The notes beneath the pieces were generated by a model, which worked only from the letters and a program-made list of their open reading frames with translations, was not told where the DNA came from and did no database searches. Source: JBIQKZ01 sp044464765 (GTDB taxonomy: Bacteria; Pseudomonadota; Gammaproteobacteria; Burkholderiales; Burkholderiaceae_B). From it: a stretch of 64,000 bases of DNA. Position numbers and translations under genes: made by a program. Where the stretch lies: assembly GCA_044464765.1 (NCBI GenBank), contig JBIQKZ010000016.1:35347-99346 (forward strand), in the 5' to 3' direction. Positions 53,112 through 62,855 of this stretch are shown here, piece by piece (within the stretch, counting starts at the first letter, position 1; every line of letters starts with the position of its first letter).

Positions 53112-54430
53112 GCGCGCACCAGCGTTTGGAAAACGGAAAAATAATCGGGAAACGTCTTGCTGACGCACGCTGGATCCATAATGGTGACGGCATGTGGGCC
53201 GAAGGCCGCCAGTGAAAAACACATGGCCATGCGGTGGTCGTCGTAGGTTTCAATGGTCGCTTCGCGCCAATCGCCCGCCTCGACCGGATACACCTTAAGC
53301 CAGTCGGCGCCCGACTCCACCTTGGCGCCCAGCTTGCCCAGTTCGGCATGCATGGCGTCGATGCGATCGGTTTCCTTGACACGCCAACTGGCAATGTTTC
53401 GCAATACGCAAGGCCCGTCTGCAAACAAGGCCAAGGCCGCCGCCGTCATGGCAGCGTCCGGGATCAGGTTGAAATCGGCGTCAAAGGCTTTCAGCTTTTC
53501 ACCGCGCGCAACGTGAATCCCGCTCACCTCGATGGAATCGGGTTGCCAGGCCACCGACGCGCCCATGGCCTGTAGGGTATCGGCAAACGCAATATCGCCC
53601 TGGATGCTGTGCGACCCCACGCCCTGAATGCTGATCGGCCCGCCGCCAATGGCGCCCAGCGCCATGAAATACGAGGCCGATGAGGCATCCCCTTCAATCG
53701 CCATGGCGCCCGGCGAGCGATAGGCAGCGCCTGCGGGAATGGTGAACCGCCGCCAACCCTCGCGCTGCACGTCCACACCGAAGCGCGCCATCAGGTTGAG
53801 CGTAATCAGGATATAGGGTTTGGAAATCAGTTCGCCCTCAACCTCGATGGTGACCGCCTGGCGTACCTGTGAAGCATGCAGGGGCGCAGCGAGCAACAAA
53901 GCCGTCAGAAATTGGCTGGATACCGACCCTTTGACACGCAAAGGCTGGTCGGCGCGAATTTGACCCCGCCCGATCGCCAGGGGCGGATAACCCGGATTCT
54001 GCAAATAACGGACATCAGCCCCCGCCTGGGCCAATGCATCCACCAAATCGCCAATGGGTCGCTCATGCATGCGCGGAATGCCGGACAAGCGATAGTCGCC
54101 ACCCATAAAGGCCAAGGCCGCTGTCAAGGGCCGGAACGCCGTACCGGCGTTGCCCAGGAACAGATCACCCTGCGCCTTGGGAAACGGCATGCTGCCCGTT
54201 ACCTCGACCTGCCCAGCGCCCACATCGGCCACCGGGACGTCCAGTTGGCGAAGCGCCTGCAGCATCACACGCGTATCATCGGAATCAAGCAAGCCCGAAA
54301 TCCGGGTAACGCCGGACGACAAAGCAGCCAGAAGCAACACCCGATTTGAAATACTTTTCGAACCAGGCAGGCTGAGCTCACCCGAGGCGACGCCAACCGG
54401 CGCCAGGCGCAAACTGGGTTCTGTTTTCAT
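53108..54430 (-). CDS. aroA: 3-phosphoshikimate 1-carboxyvinyltransferase (EPSP synthase)
   Basis: 440 residues from ATG 54430. LPGSKSISNRVLLLAALSSG, LFLGNAGTAFRPLTAALAFM (class I glyphosate-sensitive motif NAGTAxRP), MHERPIGDLVDALAQAGADV and DHRMAMCFSLAAFG. Sixth step of the shikimate pathway. Overlaps tyrA by ATGA. Confidence 0.97.
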   Translation of the reverse strand: MKTEPSLRLAPVGVASGELSLPGSKSISNRVLLLAALSSGVTRISGLLDSDDTRVMLQALRQLDVPVADVGAGQVEVTGSMPFPKAQGDLFLGNAGTAFRPLTAALAFMGGDYRLSGIPRMHERPIGDLVDALAQAGADVRYLQNPGYPPLAIGRGQIRADQPLRVKGSVSSQFLTALLLAAPLHASQVRQAVTIEVEGELISKPYILITLNLMARFGVDVQREGWRRFTIPAGAAYRSPGAMAIEGDASSASYFMALGAIGGGPISIQGVGSHSIQGDIAFADTLQAMGASVAWQPDSIEVSGIHVARGEKLKAFDADFNLIPDAAMTAAALALFADGPCVLRNIASWRVKETDRIDAMHAELGKLGAKVESGADWLKVYPVEAGDWREATIETYDDHRMAMCFSLAAFGPHAVTIMDPACVSKTFPDYFSVFQTLVRA

Positions 54431-55347
54431 GGCAAACCACTCCTGCTTCCCCAAAGGCGGCGCGCCAGCGCCGCGTGTTCAAGAAAATCGTATAAGCCTT
54501 GCCCGTCGGCATTCTGCAAAGAATGTTCGGCATGCTCCAACGCAGCGCGAATTTGTTCAAGTTCGCGCAGGATCGCCTCGCGATTGGCAAGAAAAATGTC
54601 CCGCCACATTTCGGGTGAGCCCGCCGCAATGCGCGTGAAGTCGCGAAACCCCGTCCCTGCCAGCGTCATGCGCAAGTCGGCATCGGCACAGGCGGCCACC
54701 TGCCCCATATAGACGGAAGCCAGGAAATGAGGCACATGACTGACTGACGCCAATGCAATATCGTGCTCGTGCGCTTGCATGCTGACCACGCGGGCTCCAC
54801 AACGCTCCCAGACCTTGCGCAGGAACATCCGGTCGGCATCGCTGTTCTCGGCCAGGGGAGTCAGCACCACCGTGCGCCCGCGATACAGGTTGCTGGTCGC
54901 CGCTTCCGGGCCGGTCGCCTCGGCGCCCGCGATGGGGTGGCCGGGAATGAACTGACCCGCGCGGTCGCCCAGCGCCGCATAGGCGGCCGCCGCCACATCG
55001 GCCTTGGTGCTGCCCGCGTCGGTAACCACAACGCCATCGCGCATCCAGGGCCTTAACTGTTGCAAGATTGACTGGGTTGCGCCCACCGGCAGGGCCAACA
55101 GAATCAGGTCGGCCTCTTGAGCGGCCCGCTCCAGGCTGACGGCCTCGTCGATCAGACCCAAGCGCTTGGCCAGGTCCAGTGTCTGGGGCCGGCGCCCCGC
55201 CCCAAGAATCTTCCCTACTGCGCCGCTCTGGCGCAACGCTGCCGCAAACGATCCCCCGATCAAGCCCACGCCGACCACGGCCAGCACGCCGACCAGTGGC
55301 GGCGTGGCGGCGTCGGGGACAGGCGATCCGGCGTCGTGTATCGTCAT
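54427..55347 (-). CDS. tyrA: prephenate dehydrogenase
   Basis: 306 residues. NAD site GVLAVVGVGLIGGSFAAALR, VVTDAGSTKADVAAAAYAAL, FIPGHPIAGAEATGPEAATS and VSHVPHFLASVYMG. Converts prephenate (or arogenate) to the tyrosine precursor. It lies 12 bases after pheA; the hisC-type aminotransferase often found between these genes in Pseudomonas and Bordetella-type operons is missing here. Confidence 0.94.
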   Translation of the reverse strand: MTIHDAGSPVPDAATPPLVGVLAVVGVGLIGGSFAAALRQSGAVGKILGAGRRPQTLDLAKRLGLIDEAVSLERAAQEADLILLALPVGATQSILQQLRPWMRDGVVVTDAGSTKADVAAAAYAALGDRAGQFIPGHPIAGAEATGPEAATSNLYRGRTVVLTPLAENSDADRMFLRKVWERCGARVVSMQAHEHDIALASVSHVPHFLASVYMGQVAACADADLRMTLAGTGFRDFTRIAAGSPEMWRDIFLANREAILRELEQIRAALEHAEHSLQNADGQGLYDFLEHAALARRLWGSRSGLP

Positions 55348-55359
55348 GCGGAGAAAGCC

Positions 55360-56445
55360 TTACTGACTCGGGTAGGAACCCAGGATCTTGAAAAACGCTG
55401 CGCGTTCCTTCAGGGCCGCCAATGCCTGGGCCACGGGAGCGTCATCCCGATGCCCCAAGAGATCAACATAAAAATAATATTCCCACTGGCCGGTACGGGC
55501 AGGCCGGGACTCCAGGCGCGTCATGGACACACCGTTGTCCGCCAAAGGCGCCAGCATATCGTACACCGCGCCCGCGCGATTGGGCACGGCCAGGATGATG
55601 CTGGTCTTGTCCTGACCCGAGGGGCCGACTTCCATGGTGCCCACCGCAAGAAACCGGGTACGATTGTGCGGATCATCCTGAATGCCGGAGGCCACCAGTT
55701 GCAAGGACCAGGCCTGGGCGGCCACCGCCCCCGCAATGGCCGCCACCGTGGGATCGCTCGCGGCTACCCGTGCGGCCTCGGCGTTGCTTGAGGCCGCATC
55801 GCGGGACACATTGGGATAATGCTGGCCAAGCCAGCCCTGGCACTGGGCCAGCGCTTGCGGGTGCGCCATCACGCGCGTCACGCCGTCCATGGTGCCCGAC
55901 TGCGTCATCAGACAGTGATGGATGCGCAGCGACCGTTCGCCCAACACTTTAAGCGGGGAATTCAGCAGCAAGTCCAGCGTGCGATTCACGGCGCCTTCGG
56001 TGGAGTTCTCGACGGGAACCATGCCGGCCTGTGCCTGGCCGGCCTCGACAGCGCGAAACACTTCGTCGAACGAATCGCAACGCAACTTGTTGATGGCATG
56101 GCCGAATTGCTCTAGCGCGGCCTGCTCGGAAAACGACCCTTGCGGCCCCAGGTAGGCAACCGTCAGCGTGCTTTCCAGGCCGCGACACGTGGAGATAATT
56201 TCCGTCCAGACCGCCGCAATGGACTCGGGGCTGATCGGCCCGGAATTCAACTGCTGCAAACGGCGGACCAGATCGGCTTCACGTTCCGGCTTGAGAATCG
56301 GCCCCGAGGCGTCCACCGTCTGCTTGACCTTGCCCACTTCCATGGCGACCTTGGCGCGCTGATTGATCAGATTCAGAATCTGTTCGTCAAGCGCGTCGAT
56401 TTTCTCGCGCAAGGGCAGCAACTGGCTTTGCAAAAGTTTATCCAT
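55360..56445 (-). CDS. pheA: chorismate mutase / prephenate dehydratase (P-protein)
   Basis: 361 residues. Chorismate mutase at about 8-90 (LREKIDALDEQILNLINQRA), prephenate dehydratase at about 95-275 (VAYLGPQGSFSEQAALEQFG, MVPVENSTEGAVNRTLDLLL, TRFLAVG) and an ACT domain at about 280-360 (NRAGAVYDMLAPLADNGVSM, TRLESRP) that gives phenylalanine feedback. It overlaps serC by 8 bases. Confidence 0.96.
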   Translation of the reverse strand: MDKLLQSQLLPLREKIDALDEQILNLINQRAKVAMEVGKVKQTVDASGPILKPEREADLVRRLQQLNSGPISPESIAAVWTEIISTCRGLESTLTVAYLGPQGSFSEQAALEQFGHAINKLRCDSFDEVFRAVEAGQAQAGMVPVENSTEGAVNRTLDLLLNSPLKVLGERSLRIHHCLMTQSGTMDGVTRVMAHPQALAQCQGWLGQHYPNVSRDAASSNAEAARVAASDPTVAAIAGAVAAQAWSLQLVASGIQDDPHNRTRFLAVGTMEVGPSGQDKTSIILAVPNRAGAVYDMLAPLADNGVSMTRLESRPARTGQWEYYFYVDLLGHRDDAPVAQALAALKERAAFFKILGSYPSQ

Positions 56446-57562
56446 GGCGTCGCTCGAATTCCCGCATGAATGAAATTAACGCTTCCACGCCTTCCAGCGG
56501 CATGGCGTTGTAGATGGACGCCCGCATGCCGCCAACGCTTTTATGGCCTTTCAACTGCAACAGGCCGACCTGCTCAGCCTGCTCGAGAAATGGCGTATTC
56601 AGGTTCTGGTCGTGCAGGAAGAACGGCACGTTCATACGCGAGCGCACCGGCGGATGTACGGTATTGCGATAAAAACCCGAGCTGTCCAGATAAGCATACA
56701 AGGCATCCGCCTTGGCGATGTTAGCCTGCTCGATGGCGGCAATGCCGCCCTGGCCCTTGAGCCATTTGAAAACCAGCCCGGCAATGTAAATCGCATACGT
56801 GGGCGGCGTGTTGAACATCGAACCCGCCCCGGCCACATTGGCGTAGTCGAACGCCGAGGGGCAGATGGGCAGCGCATGGCCGATCAGATCTTTATGGGCC
56901 ATAACCAGTGTGACACCGGCAGGCCCCGCATTTTTCTGCGCGCCCGCATACACCAGCCCCACCTTTGGAAACACCATGGCGCGCGACAGGATATGCGACG
57001 ACGCATCAATGGCCAGGGGAACATCCGATGCCGCCTTTTCAGCCTCTTGCCAGCCGGCAAATTCGACCCCGCCAATGGTTTCATTACTGCAAAAATGCAG
57101 GTAGGCGGCATCAGGCCGCACCTGCCAACATGTTGGTTCTGGAAACCAGGTCCAGGGCGACTGCGCTTGCCCATTCAAGGTGGCTTGGCCGGCGCTTGTC
57201 GCGGCGACCGCCGCGTCGCCATAGCGCGCGGCCTCTTTATGCGATTTGACCGACCAGGAGCCCGCCAGAATATAGTCGGCCTTGTTCGCGCCCTTACGCC
57301 CAATCAGGTTCATGGGCAGGATAGCGTTTTCTGCAATGGCGCCGCCCTGCATGAACATAACGGCATAGTCGTCCGGCACCGCCAGCAAGTTGCGCAGGTC
57401 GGCTTCCGCTTCGGCGCAAATCTGCATGAACTGCTTGCCGCGATGGCTCATTTCCATCACCGACATGCCACTACCTTGCCAGTCTGTCATCTCGGCAGCC
57501 GCCTGTTCAAGCACAGGCAGTGGCAATGCGGAGGGCCCCGCCGAAAAATTCCACGGACGCAT
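56438..57562 (-). CDS. serC: phosphoserine aminotransferase
   Basis: 374 residues. MRPWNFSAGPSALPLPVLEQ, GMSVMEMSHRGKQFMQICAE, VMFMQGGAIAENAILPMNLI and the PLP Lys in KVGLVYAGAQKNAGPAGVTL. Serves serine and pyridoxal phosphate synthesis. Its ATG overlaps the gyrA stop (TAATG). Confidence 0.96.
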   Translation of the reverse strand: MRPWNFSAGPSALPLPVLEQAAAEMTDWQGSGMSVMEMSHRGKQFMQICAEAEADLRNLLAVPDDYAVMFMQGGAIAENAILPMNLIGRKGANKADYILAGSWSVKSHKEAARYGDAAVAATSAGQATLNGQAQSPWTWFPEPTCWQVRPDAAYLHFCSNETIGGVEFAGWQEAEKAASDVPLAIDASSHILSRAMVFPKVGLVYAGAQKNAGPAGVTLVMAHKDLIGHALPICPSAFDYANVAGAGSMFNTPPTYAIYIAGLVFKWLKGQGGIAAIEQANIAKADALYAYLDSSGFYRNTVHPPVRSRMNVPFFLHDQNLNTPFLEQAEQVGLLQLKGHKSVGGMRASIYNAMPLEGVEALISFMREFERRHG

Positions 57563-60270
57563 TATCGGTCTTCCTTTGGCCCCTCGACGTCCGGGTCAAT
57601 ATCGTCAACCGATTCATCCGCTGAACCCACGTCCCCACCGGCTTCTGCACCGCCGTCGATCTCGTTCGACGTACCTTCCTGAGACTCGTCATCGTCATCG
57701 ACATCGCTTTCTGCCACTCGGCGCACACCAGATAGAACGCTGTCGTCATCGACGCTGATCAAGGTAACGCCTTGAGTGGCCCGGCCCATCTCGCGAATTT
57801 CAGACACCCGGGTGCGAACCAGTACGCCGCCGGTCGTGATCAACATGATTTCGTCGGTCTCGGTCACCAGTACGGCGCCCACAACTTTCCCGTTGCGTGC
57901 GGTGGTCTGGATGGCGATCATGCCCTTGGTGCCCCGGCCGTGGCGTGTATATTCAGTAATGGACGTACGCTTCCCGAATCCATTCTCGGTGGCCGTCAGT
58001 ACGCTTTGTGTTTCGTCGCCCGCCACCAGCAAGGAAATGACAGCCTGCCCTTCTTCCAACGACATTCCGCGCACACCACGCGCGGTGCGACCCATTGGGC
58101 GTACATCGTTCTCGTCGAAGCGAACAGCCTTGCCGCCATCGGAGAACAGCATGATGTCGTGCTTGCCATCGGTAAGATCAGCGCCGATCAGGAAATCGCC
58201 TTCGTCCAGTGCAACCGCGATAATTCCGGCTTTGCGCGGATTGGAAAAATCGGACAGCGGAGTCTTCTTGACCGTTCCGCGCGACGTTGCCATGAATACA
58301 TAATGATCGTCGCTGAATTCCTTAACCGCCAGCACCACGGTGACTTTCTCGCCATTTTCCAGGGGGAACATATTGACGATGGGTCGGCCGCGCGAATTGC
58401 GCGAACCCTGAGGAACCTCCCAGACCTTCAGCCAATAGACCCGGCCACGGTCGGAGAAACACAACAGGTAGTCGTGCGTGTTTGCAATGAATAACTGATC
58501 GACCCAGTCGTTTTCCTTCATGGCGGTCGCTTGCTTGCCACGGCCACCGCGTTTCTGTGAACGGTATTCGGACAAGGGCTGGCTTTTTATATAGCCCGAC
58601 TGTGACAGCGTCACCACCATGTCCATGGGTGTTATCAGGTCTTCGGTGTCCAGTTCGGTGGCATTGAACTCGATCTCGGAGCGACGCGCATCCTTGGTGT
58701 TGACGGAAAAATCGTTCTTGATCGCCAGCAATTCGTCGGCAATGATTTCAGTAATGCGTTCCGGGCGAGCCAAAATATCGAGAAGGTCGGCAATCGTAGC
58801 CATGATTTCCCGGTATTCGCCAACAATCTTGTCCTGCTCCAGGCCTGTCAGGCGCTGCAGGCGCATATTCAGGATTTCCTGCGCCTGCGTTTCGCTAAGA
58901 CGGTACAGGCCGCTGGCCTGCAAGCCAAAACCTTCTTCAAGGGATTCCGGCCGATACGCCGCCCGACCGCCCGGGGTGTCCCCCTGATCGGCGCGTTCGA
59001 GCATCTCGCGAACCAGCGAAGCATCCCATTCGCGCGCCATCAGGTCTTGCCGTGCGACAGGCGGCGTGGGCGCCGCCTTGATGATCTCGATGAAGTCATC
59101 GATATTGGCCAACGCCACTGCCAAGCCTTCGAGCACGTGGCCGCGCTCGCGCGCTTTGCGCAACTGGAACACCGTGCGACGCGTAACCACTTCGCGCCGG
59201 TGGAACAAGAAGTACTCGACCAGCTGTTTCAGGTTCAGAAGCCTTGGCTGACCATCAACCAAGGCCACCAGGTTCATTCCAAAGGTGTCCTGCAGTTGAG
59301 TGTTCTTGTACAGATTATTCAGAATGACTTCCGGAACCTCGCCCCGCTTGAGTTCGATCACCAGGCGCATGCCGTCTTTATCGGACTCGTCGCGAATATC
59401 GGAAATGCCTTCGATCTTCTTGTCGTTCACCAGCTCTGCAATGCGTTCCTGCAGCGACTTCTTATTTACCTGGTACGGCAAGGCGTCGATGACTATGGCC
59501 TGGCGGCTGCCACGCTCCATGTCTTCGAAGTGCGCCTTGGCCCGCATGATGACCCGGCCGCGGCCCGTGCGATAGCCTTCGCGTACGCCGGACATGCCAT
59601 AGATAATGCCGCCTGTGGGAAAGTCGGGTGCGGGAATGATTTCAATTAGCTCGTCGATGGTGCACTCGGGATTGCGCAGGCAATATAGACAGCCATCAAC
59701 CACTTCGGCCAGATTATGCGGGGGGATGTTGGTGGCCATGCCGACCGCAATACCTGAGCTGCCATTGACCAGCAAGTTGGGCAGGCGTGATGGCAAGACC
59801 AGGGGCTCATGCTCGCTGCCATCGTAGTTGGGGCCGAAATCCACGGTTTCCTGGTCGATATCGGCCAACAGCTCGTGGGCAATGCGCGACAGGCGGATTT
59901 CGGTATAGCGCATGGCCGCTGCGCTGTCACCATCGATAGAACCGAAGTTGCCCTGGCCGTCGACCAACATATAACGCAGGGAGAAATCCTGCGCCATGCG
60001 CACGATGGTGTCGTACACGGCTGAATCCCCGTGAGGGTGATACTTACCGATGACATCCCCGACGATACGCGCCGACTTCTTGTAAGCGCGGTTCCAGTCG
60101 TTGTTCAGTTCGTGCATGGCAAACAGCACGCGCCGGTGCACCGGCTTGAGACCGTCTCGAACGTCTGGCAGGGCCCGGCCCACGATCACGCTCATGGCGT
60201 AGTCGAGATAGCTGCGGCGCATTTCCTCTTCCAGTGAAATTGGAAGGGTCTCCTTGGCGAAGGAATCCAT
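57562..60270 (-). CDS. gyrA: DNA gyrase subunit A
   Basis: 902 residues from ATG 60270 (the frame is open to 60309). Winged-helix region GKYHPHGDSAVYDTIVRMAQ with Ser and Asp at the quinolone-resistance positions, i.e. the susceptible form, and the catalytic Tyr in DGDSAAAMRYTEIRLSRIAH. GyrA-box YRSQKRGGRGKQ opens the C-terminal beta-pinwheel. The end is a long, very acidic tail of about 45 residues (VDDDDESQEGTSNE and more). Makes negative supercoils with GyrB. Confidence 0.97.
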   Translation of the reverse strand: MDSFAKETLPISLEEEMRRSYLDYAMSVIVGRALPDVRDGLKPVHRRVLFAMHELNNDWNRAYKKSARIVGDVIGKYHPHGDSAVYDTIVRMAQDFSLRYMLVDGQGNFGSIDGDSAAAMRYTEIRLSRIAHELLADIDQETVDFGPNYDGSEHEPLVLPSRLPNLLVNGSSGIAVGMATNIPPHNLAEVVDGCLYCLRNPECTIDELIEIIPAPDFPTGGIIYGMSGVREGYRTGRGRVIMRAKAHFEDMERGSRQAIVIDALPYQVNKKSLQERIAELVNDKKIEGISDIRDESDKDGMRLVIELKRGEVPEVILNNLYKNTQLQDTFGMNLVALVDGQPRLLNLKQLVEYFLFHRREVVTRRTVFQLRKARERGHVLEGLAVALANIDDFIEIIKAAPTPPVARQDLMAREWDASLVREMLERADQGDTPGGRAAYRPESLEEGFGLQASGLYRLSETQAQEILNMRLQRLTGLEQDKIVGEYREIMATIADLLDILARPERITEIIADELLAIKNDFSVNTKDARRSEIEFNATELDTEDLITPMDMVVTLSQSGYIKSQPLSEYRSQKRGGRGKQATAMKENDWVDQLFIANTHDYLLCFSDRGRVYWLKVWEVPQGSRNSRGRPIVNMFPLENGEKVTVVLAVKEFSDDHYVFMATSRGTVKKTPLSDFSNPRKAGIIAVALDEGDFLIGADLTDGKHDIMLFSDGGKAVRFDENDVRPMGRTARGVRGMSLEEGQAVISLLVAGDETQSVLTATENGFGKRTSITEYTRHGRGTKGMIAIQTTARNGKVVGAVLVTETDEIMLITTGGVLVRTRVSEIREMGRATQGVTLISVDDDSVLSGVRRVAESDVDDDDESQEGTSNEIDGGAEAGGDVGSADESVDDIDPDVEGPKEDR

Positions 60271-60563
60271 AGAGTATCTAAATCGGTAATCGCGAAAGCG
60301 GGGTGACAAGAACCGGCACCGGCAAACTCCCAGGCACGGACGTAATAGGAAATTCTAGCATTTCTCGCCCCGCAGGCCCCTCTGCCCCAGGGAAACCCTA
60401 GAATCCACCTTAACTTCCATCGCCTGTTGCCTAAAACCAACATTTATTCAAAACTTAAGGTAGAATTCCGCATATCTGGAGTTCCGGTGTACATCGGGCT
60501 TAACGAAGGGTACGGATATGCCGTAAGATTTGCCCTGACACGCAAGAAATCCAGTGCAATTCT
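60271..60563. other. gyrA-ompA divergent intergenic region
   Basis: About 400 bases separate gyrA and ompA. The gyrA side has AT-rich stretches on the minus strand (TTTTGAATAAATG near 60450) suitable for a promoter, but I could not pick one. No small gene was supported on either strand here. Confidence 0.4.
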
Positions 60564-60591
60564 TTGATAGAACCCAGAGCATTGCTATACT
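60564..60591 (+). promoter_or_regulatory. sigma70 promoter of ompA
   Basis: TTGATA (60564-60569), 16 bases, TATACT (60586-60591), a near-consensus promoter. It leaves a 5' leader of about 70 bases before ATG 60669. Confidence 0.75.
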
Positions 60592-60668
60592 GGTTACGTT
60601 TTCCTTTCTTATATGCGGCGGAGGTTCGCTGCGATCACTTACCAGCATCAAGCTCAACGAGGAGAAAC

Positions 60669-61250
60669 ATGAATAAACCCTCCAAAATCGCATTAGCGCT
60701 CGCCATCGCAGCCTTCTCGGCTTCGGGTGCAGTTTCTGCGCAAACCGTCGATAACTGGCAAAGCCCGTTCGGTGGCGTTTGGAAAAACGGCACGAACGAA
60801 CTTTGCTGGCGTGACAGCTTCTGGACTCCCGCAACCGGCATCGCCGGGTGTGATGGCGTGCCTGTTGCCCAACAAACACCAGTTGTTGCGCCAACAGCCA
60901 CCAAGGTTGTCCTGAACGCCGATACGTTCTTCGACTTCGACAAATCCACCCTCAAGCCGGAAGGCCGTCAGGTGCTTGATCAAGTTGCAGCGCAAGCCGC
61001 ATCGATCAACCTCGAAACCCTTATCGCCACAGGTTACACCGACTCGATCGGTACCGAACAATACAACCTGGGCTTGTCCATGCGTCGTGCCGATACGGTC
61101 AAGAACTACCTGATCAGCAAGGGCGTCGATCCTAACCGTATCTACGTTGAAGGCAAGGGCGAAGCCGATCCTATCGCCACCAACGCAACTCCCGCTGGCC
61201 GCGCTCAGAACCGTCGCGTGGAAATCGAGATCGTTGGTACGCGCAAATAA
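60669..61250 (+). CDS. ompA: OmpA-family outer membrane protein
   Basis: 193 residues from ATG 60669, with GAGGAG upstream. Signal peptide to about residue 22 (KIALALAIAAFSASGAVSAQ). A short N-terminal region (VDNWQSPFGGVWKNGTNELC) replaces the eight-stranded barrel of E. coli OmpA, as in Bordetella. The C-terminal OmpA domain has FFDFDKSTLKPEGRQVLDQV, TGYTDSIGTEQYNLGLSMRR and GRAQNRRVEIEIVG, which binds peptidoglycan. Strong promoter and terminator suggest high expression. Confidence 0.93.
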   Translation: MNKPSKIALALAIAAFSASGAVSAQTVDNWQSPFGGVWKNGTNELCWRDSFWTPATGIAGCDGVPVAQQTPVVAPTATKVVLNADTFFDFDKSTLKPEGRQVLDQVAAQAASINLETLIATGYTDSIGTEQYNLGLSMRRADTVKNYLISKGVDPNRIYVEGKGEADPIATNATPAGRAQNRRVEIEIVGTRK

Positions 61251-61287
61251 TACTTTCTAAGTATTCGTTGCTCTAAGCGCTACACTT

Positions 61288-61319
61288 AAGGGGCGCCGCC
61301 TTTCGCGGCGCCCCTTATT
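61288..61319 (+). terminator. terminator after ompA
   Basis: AAGGGGCGCCGC (61288-61299), loop CTTTC, GCGGCGCCCCTT (61305-61316), then ATTC. Very stable stem 38 bases past the stop. Confidence 0.9.
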
Positions 61320-61336
61320 CATTTAAAGCTCAACTT

Positions 61337-62065
61337 ATGGCATCCAACCCTGTTTCTTCGGCTCCCGCCTCCAACGTCGATCAAGCTGAACTCGATAAGT
61401 TCAGTGCCCTGGCATCACGGTGGTGGGATCCCGAAAGCGAGTTCAAGCCCCTGCACGCCATCAATCCCCTGCGTCTTGGCTGGGTCCAGCAGCACACGGG
61501 CAACCTGACGGGCAAACGCATTGTCGATGTCGGTTGCGGCGGGGGCATCCTGACTGAGAGCATGGCGCTTGCCGGCGCCGATGTCACGGGCATCGACCTG
61601 GCCGAAAAGTCGCTTCAGGTGGCACGCCTGCACGGTCTGGAATCGGGCGTCAAGGTTAACTACCAACTGGTCAGCGCCGAGGATTTTGCCGAGGGCAATG
61701 CTAGTCAATTCGACATTGTTACCTGCATGGAAATGCTGGAACACGTGCCCGACCCAGGTTCCATCGTGCAAGCATGCAGCCGCTTGGTCAAGCCGGGTGG
61801 CTGGGTGTTCTTTTCCACCCTGAATCGCAACCCCAAATCTTTCTTGTTCGCCATCGTGGGCGCCGAGTATATGTTGCGGCTTTTGCCACGCGGCACGCAT
61901 AACTACGAGAACTTCATCAAGCCCAGCGAGTTGGCCGCGGCAGCGCGGCGCAGCGATCTTTCCGTCACCGCCATGGCTGGCATGGGTTATAACCCCATCA
62001 CCGATCATTACTCAATCAATAACGACACGTCAGTCAACTACCTGATGGCCACACGCCGCAACTGA
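61337..62065 (+). CDS. ubiG: ubiquinone O-methyltransferase UbiG
   Basis: 242 residues. KFSALASRWWDPESEFKPLH, INPLRLGWVQQHTGNLTGKR, IVDVGCGGGILTESMALAGA (SAM motif I), FDIVTCMEMLEHVPDPGSIV and GTHNYENFIKPSELAAAARR. It performs both O-methylations in ubiquinone synthesis. gph follows after 11 bases, the usual pair. Confidence 0.96.
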   Translation: MASNPVSSAPASNVDQAELDKFSALASRWWDPESEFKPLHAINPLRLGWVQQHTGNLTGKRIVDVGCGGGILTESMALAGADVTGIDLAEKSLQVARLHGLESGVKVNYQLVSAEDFAEGNASQFDIVTCMEMLEHVPDPGSIVQACSRLVKPGGWVFFSTLNRNPKSFLFAIVGAEYMLRLLPRGTHNYENFIKPSELAAAARRSDLSVTAMAGMGYNPITDHYSINNDTSVNYLMATRRN

Positions 62066-62076
62066 ACCAGCAAGCA

Positions 62077-62730
62077 ATGCATAAACTCGTTTTATTCGAC
62101 TTTGACGGCACCCTGGCCGATACCGCTCCCGACCTGGCCACGGCCGCCAACAAAATGCGGGCCCGCAGGGGGCTGGGGCCAATGTCTTACGACATACTGC
62201 GGCCCATGGCATCGCAAGGCGCACGTGGCCTGCTCAAAGCCAGCCTGGACATGGAGCCGGATCACCCTGATTATGAAGCTTGCCGCCTACAGTTCCTGCA
62301 AGACTATAAAGATGAAATGACCACACTGACCGATGTCTTTCCGGGCATACGGGAACTGCTTAGCGAGCTGGGCAGCAACGACTACGCCTGGGGCATTGTC
62401 ACCAATAAGGTCGAGCATCTGGCGGTACCCATCGTAAAGCACCTGGGGCTTGACACCGAATGCGCCATCACGGTCGGCGGAGACACCACCGCGCATCCCA
62501 AGCCACACCCCGCCCCCTTGCTGTATGCGGCCGAGAAAACAGGCTTTGACCCGCGCCAATGCATTTACGTGGGCGACGACGAGCGCGACATCGTGGCCGG
62601 CAAGGCTGCTGGCATGAAAACCGTGGCGGCGGCCTATGGCTATTGCGTCCCGGCCACCGTCGCCGACTGGAAGGCCGATGCCATCGTGCATTCGCCCGGA
62701 GAAATCTGGGCGACTATTCAACGTTTGTAG
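62077..62730 (+). CDS. gph: phosphoglycolate phosphatase
   Basis: 217 residues. HAD motif I LVLFDFDGTLADTAPDLATA, motif II (IVTNK), Lys before PHPAPLLYAAEKTG and motif IV YVGDDERDIVAGKAAGMKTV. Removes phosphoglycolate formed in DNA repair. ATG 62077 is 11 bases after ubiG. Confidence 0.93.
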   Translation: MHKLVLFDFDGTLADTAPDLATAANKMRARRGLGPMSYDILRPMASQGARGLLKASLDMEPDHPDYEACRLQFLQDYKDEMTTLTDVFPGIRELLSELGSNDYAWGIVTNKVEHLAVPIVKHLGLDTECAITVGGDTTAHPKPHPAPLLYAAEKTGFDPRQCIYVGDDERDIVAGKAAGMKTVAAAYGYCVPATVADWKADAIVHSPGEIWATIQRL

Positions 62731-62855
62731 GCAAACAGACGGGCCGGGACTTACCGGCCTCACCGCCCGAAGCGTCGTAGTGATAAATTTTCTTATCCAT
62801 TGGCACCCAGACAATAATTGAAAGGCCGTATTTATTGCTGACCTATTAACTCGCC

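Noticed and set aside
56543..57682. 379-residue plus-strand frame
   Set aside because: Antisense to serC, with no recognisable domain.
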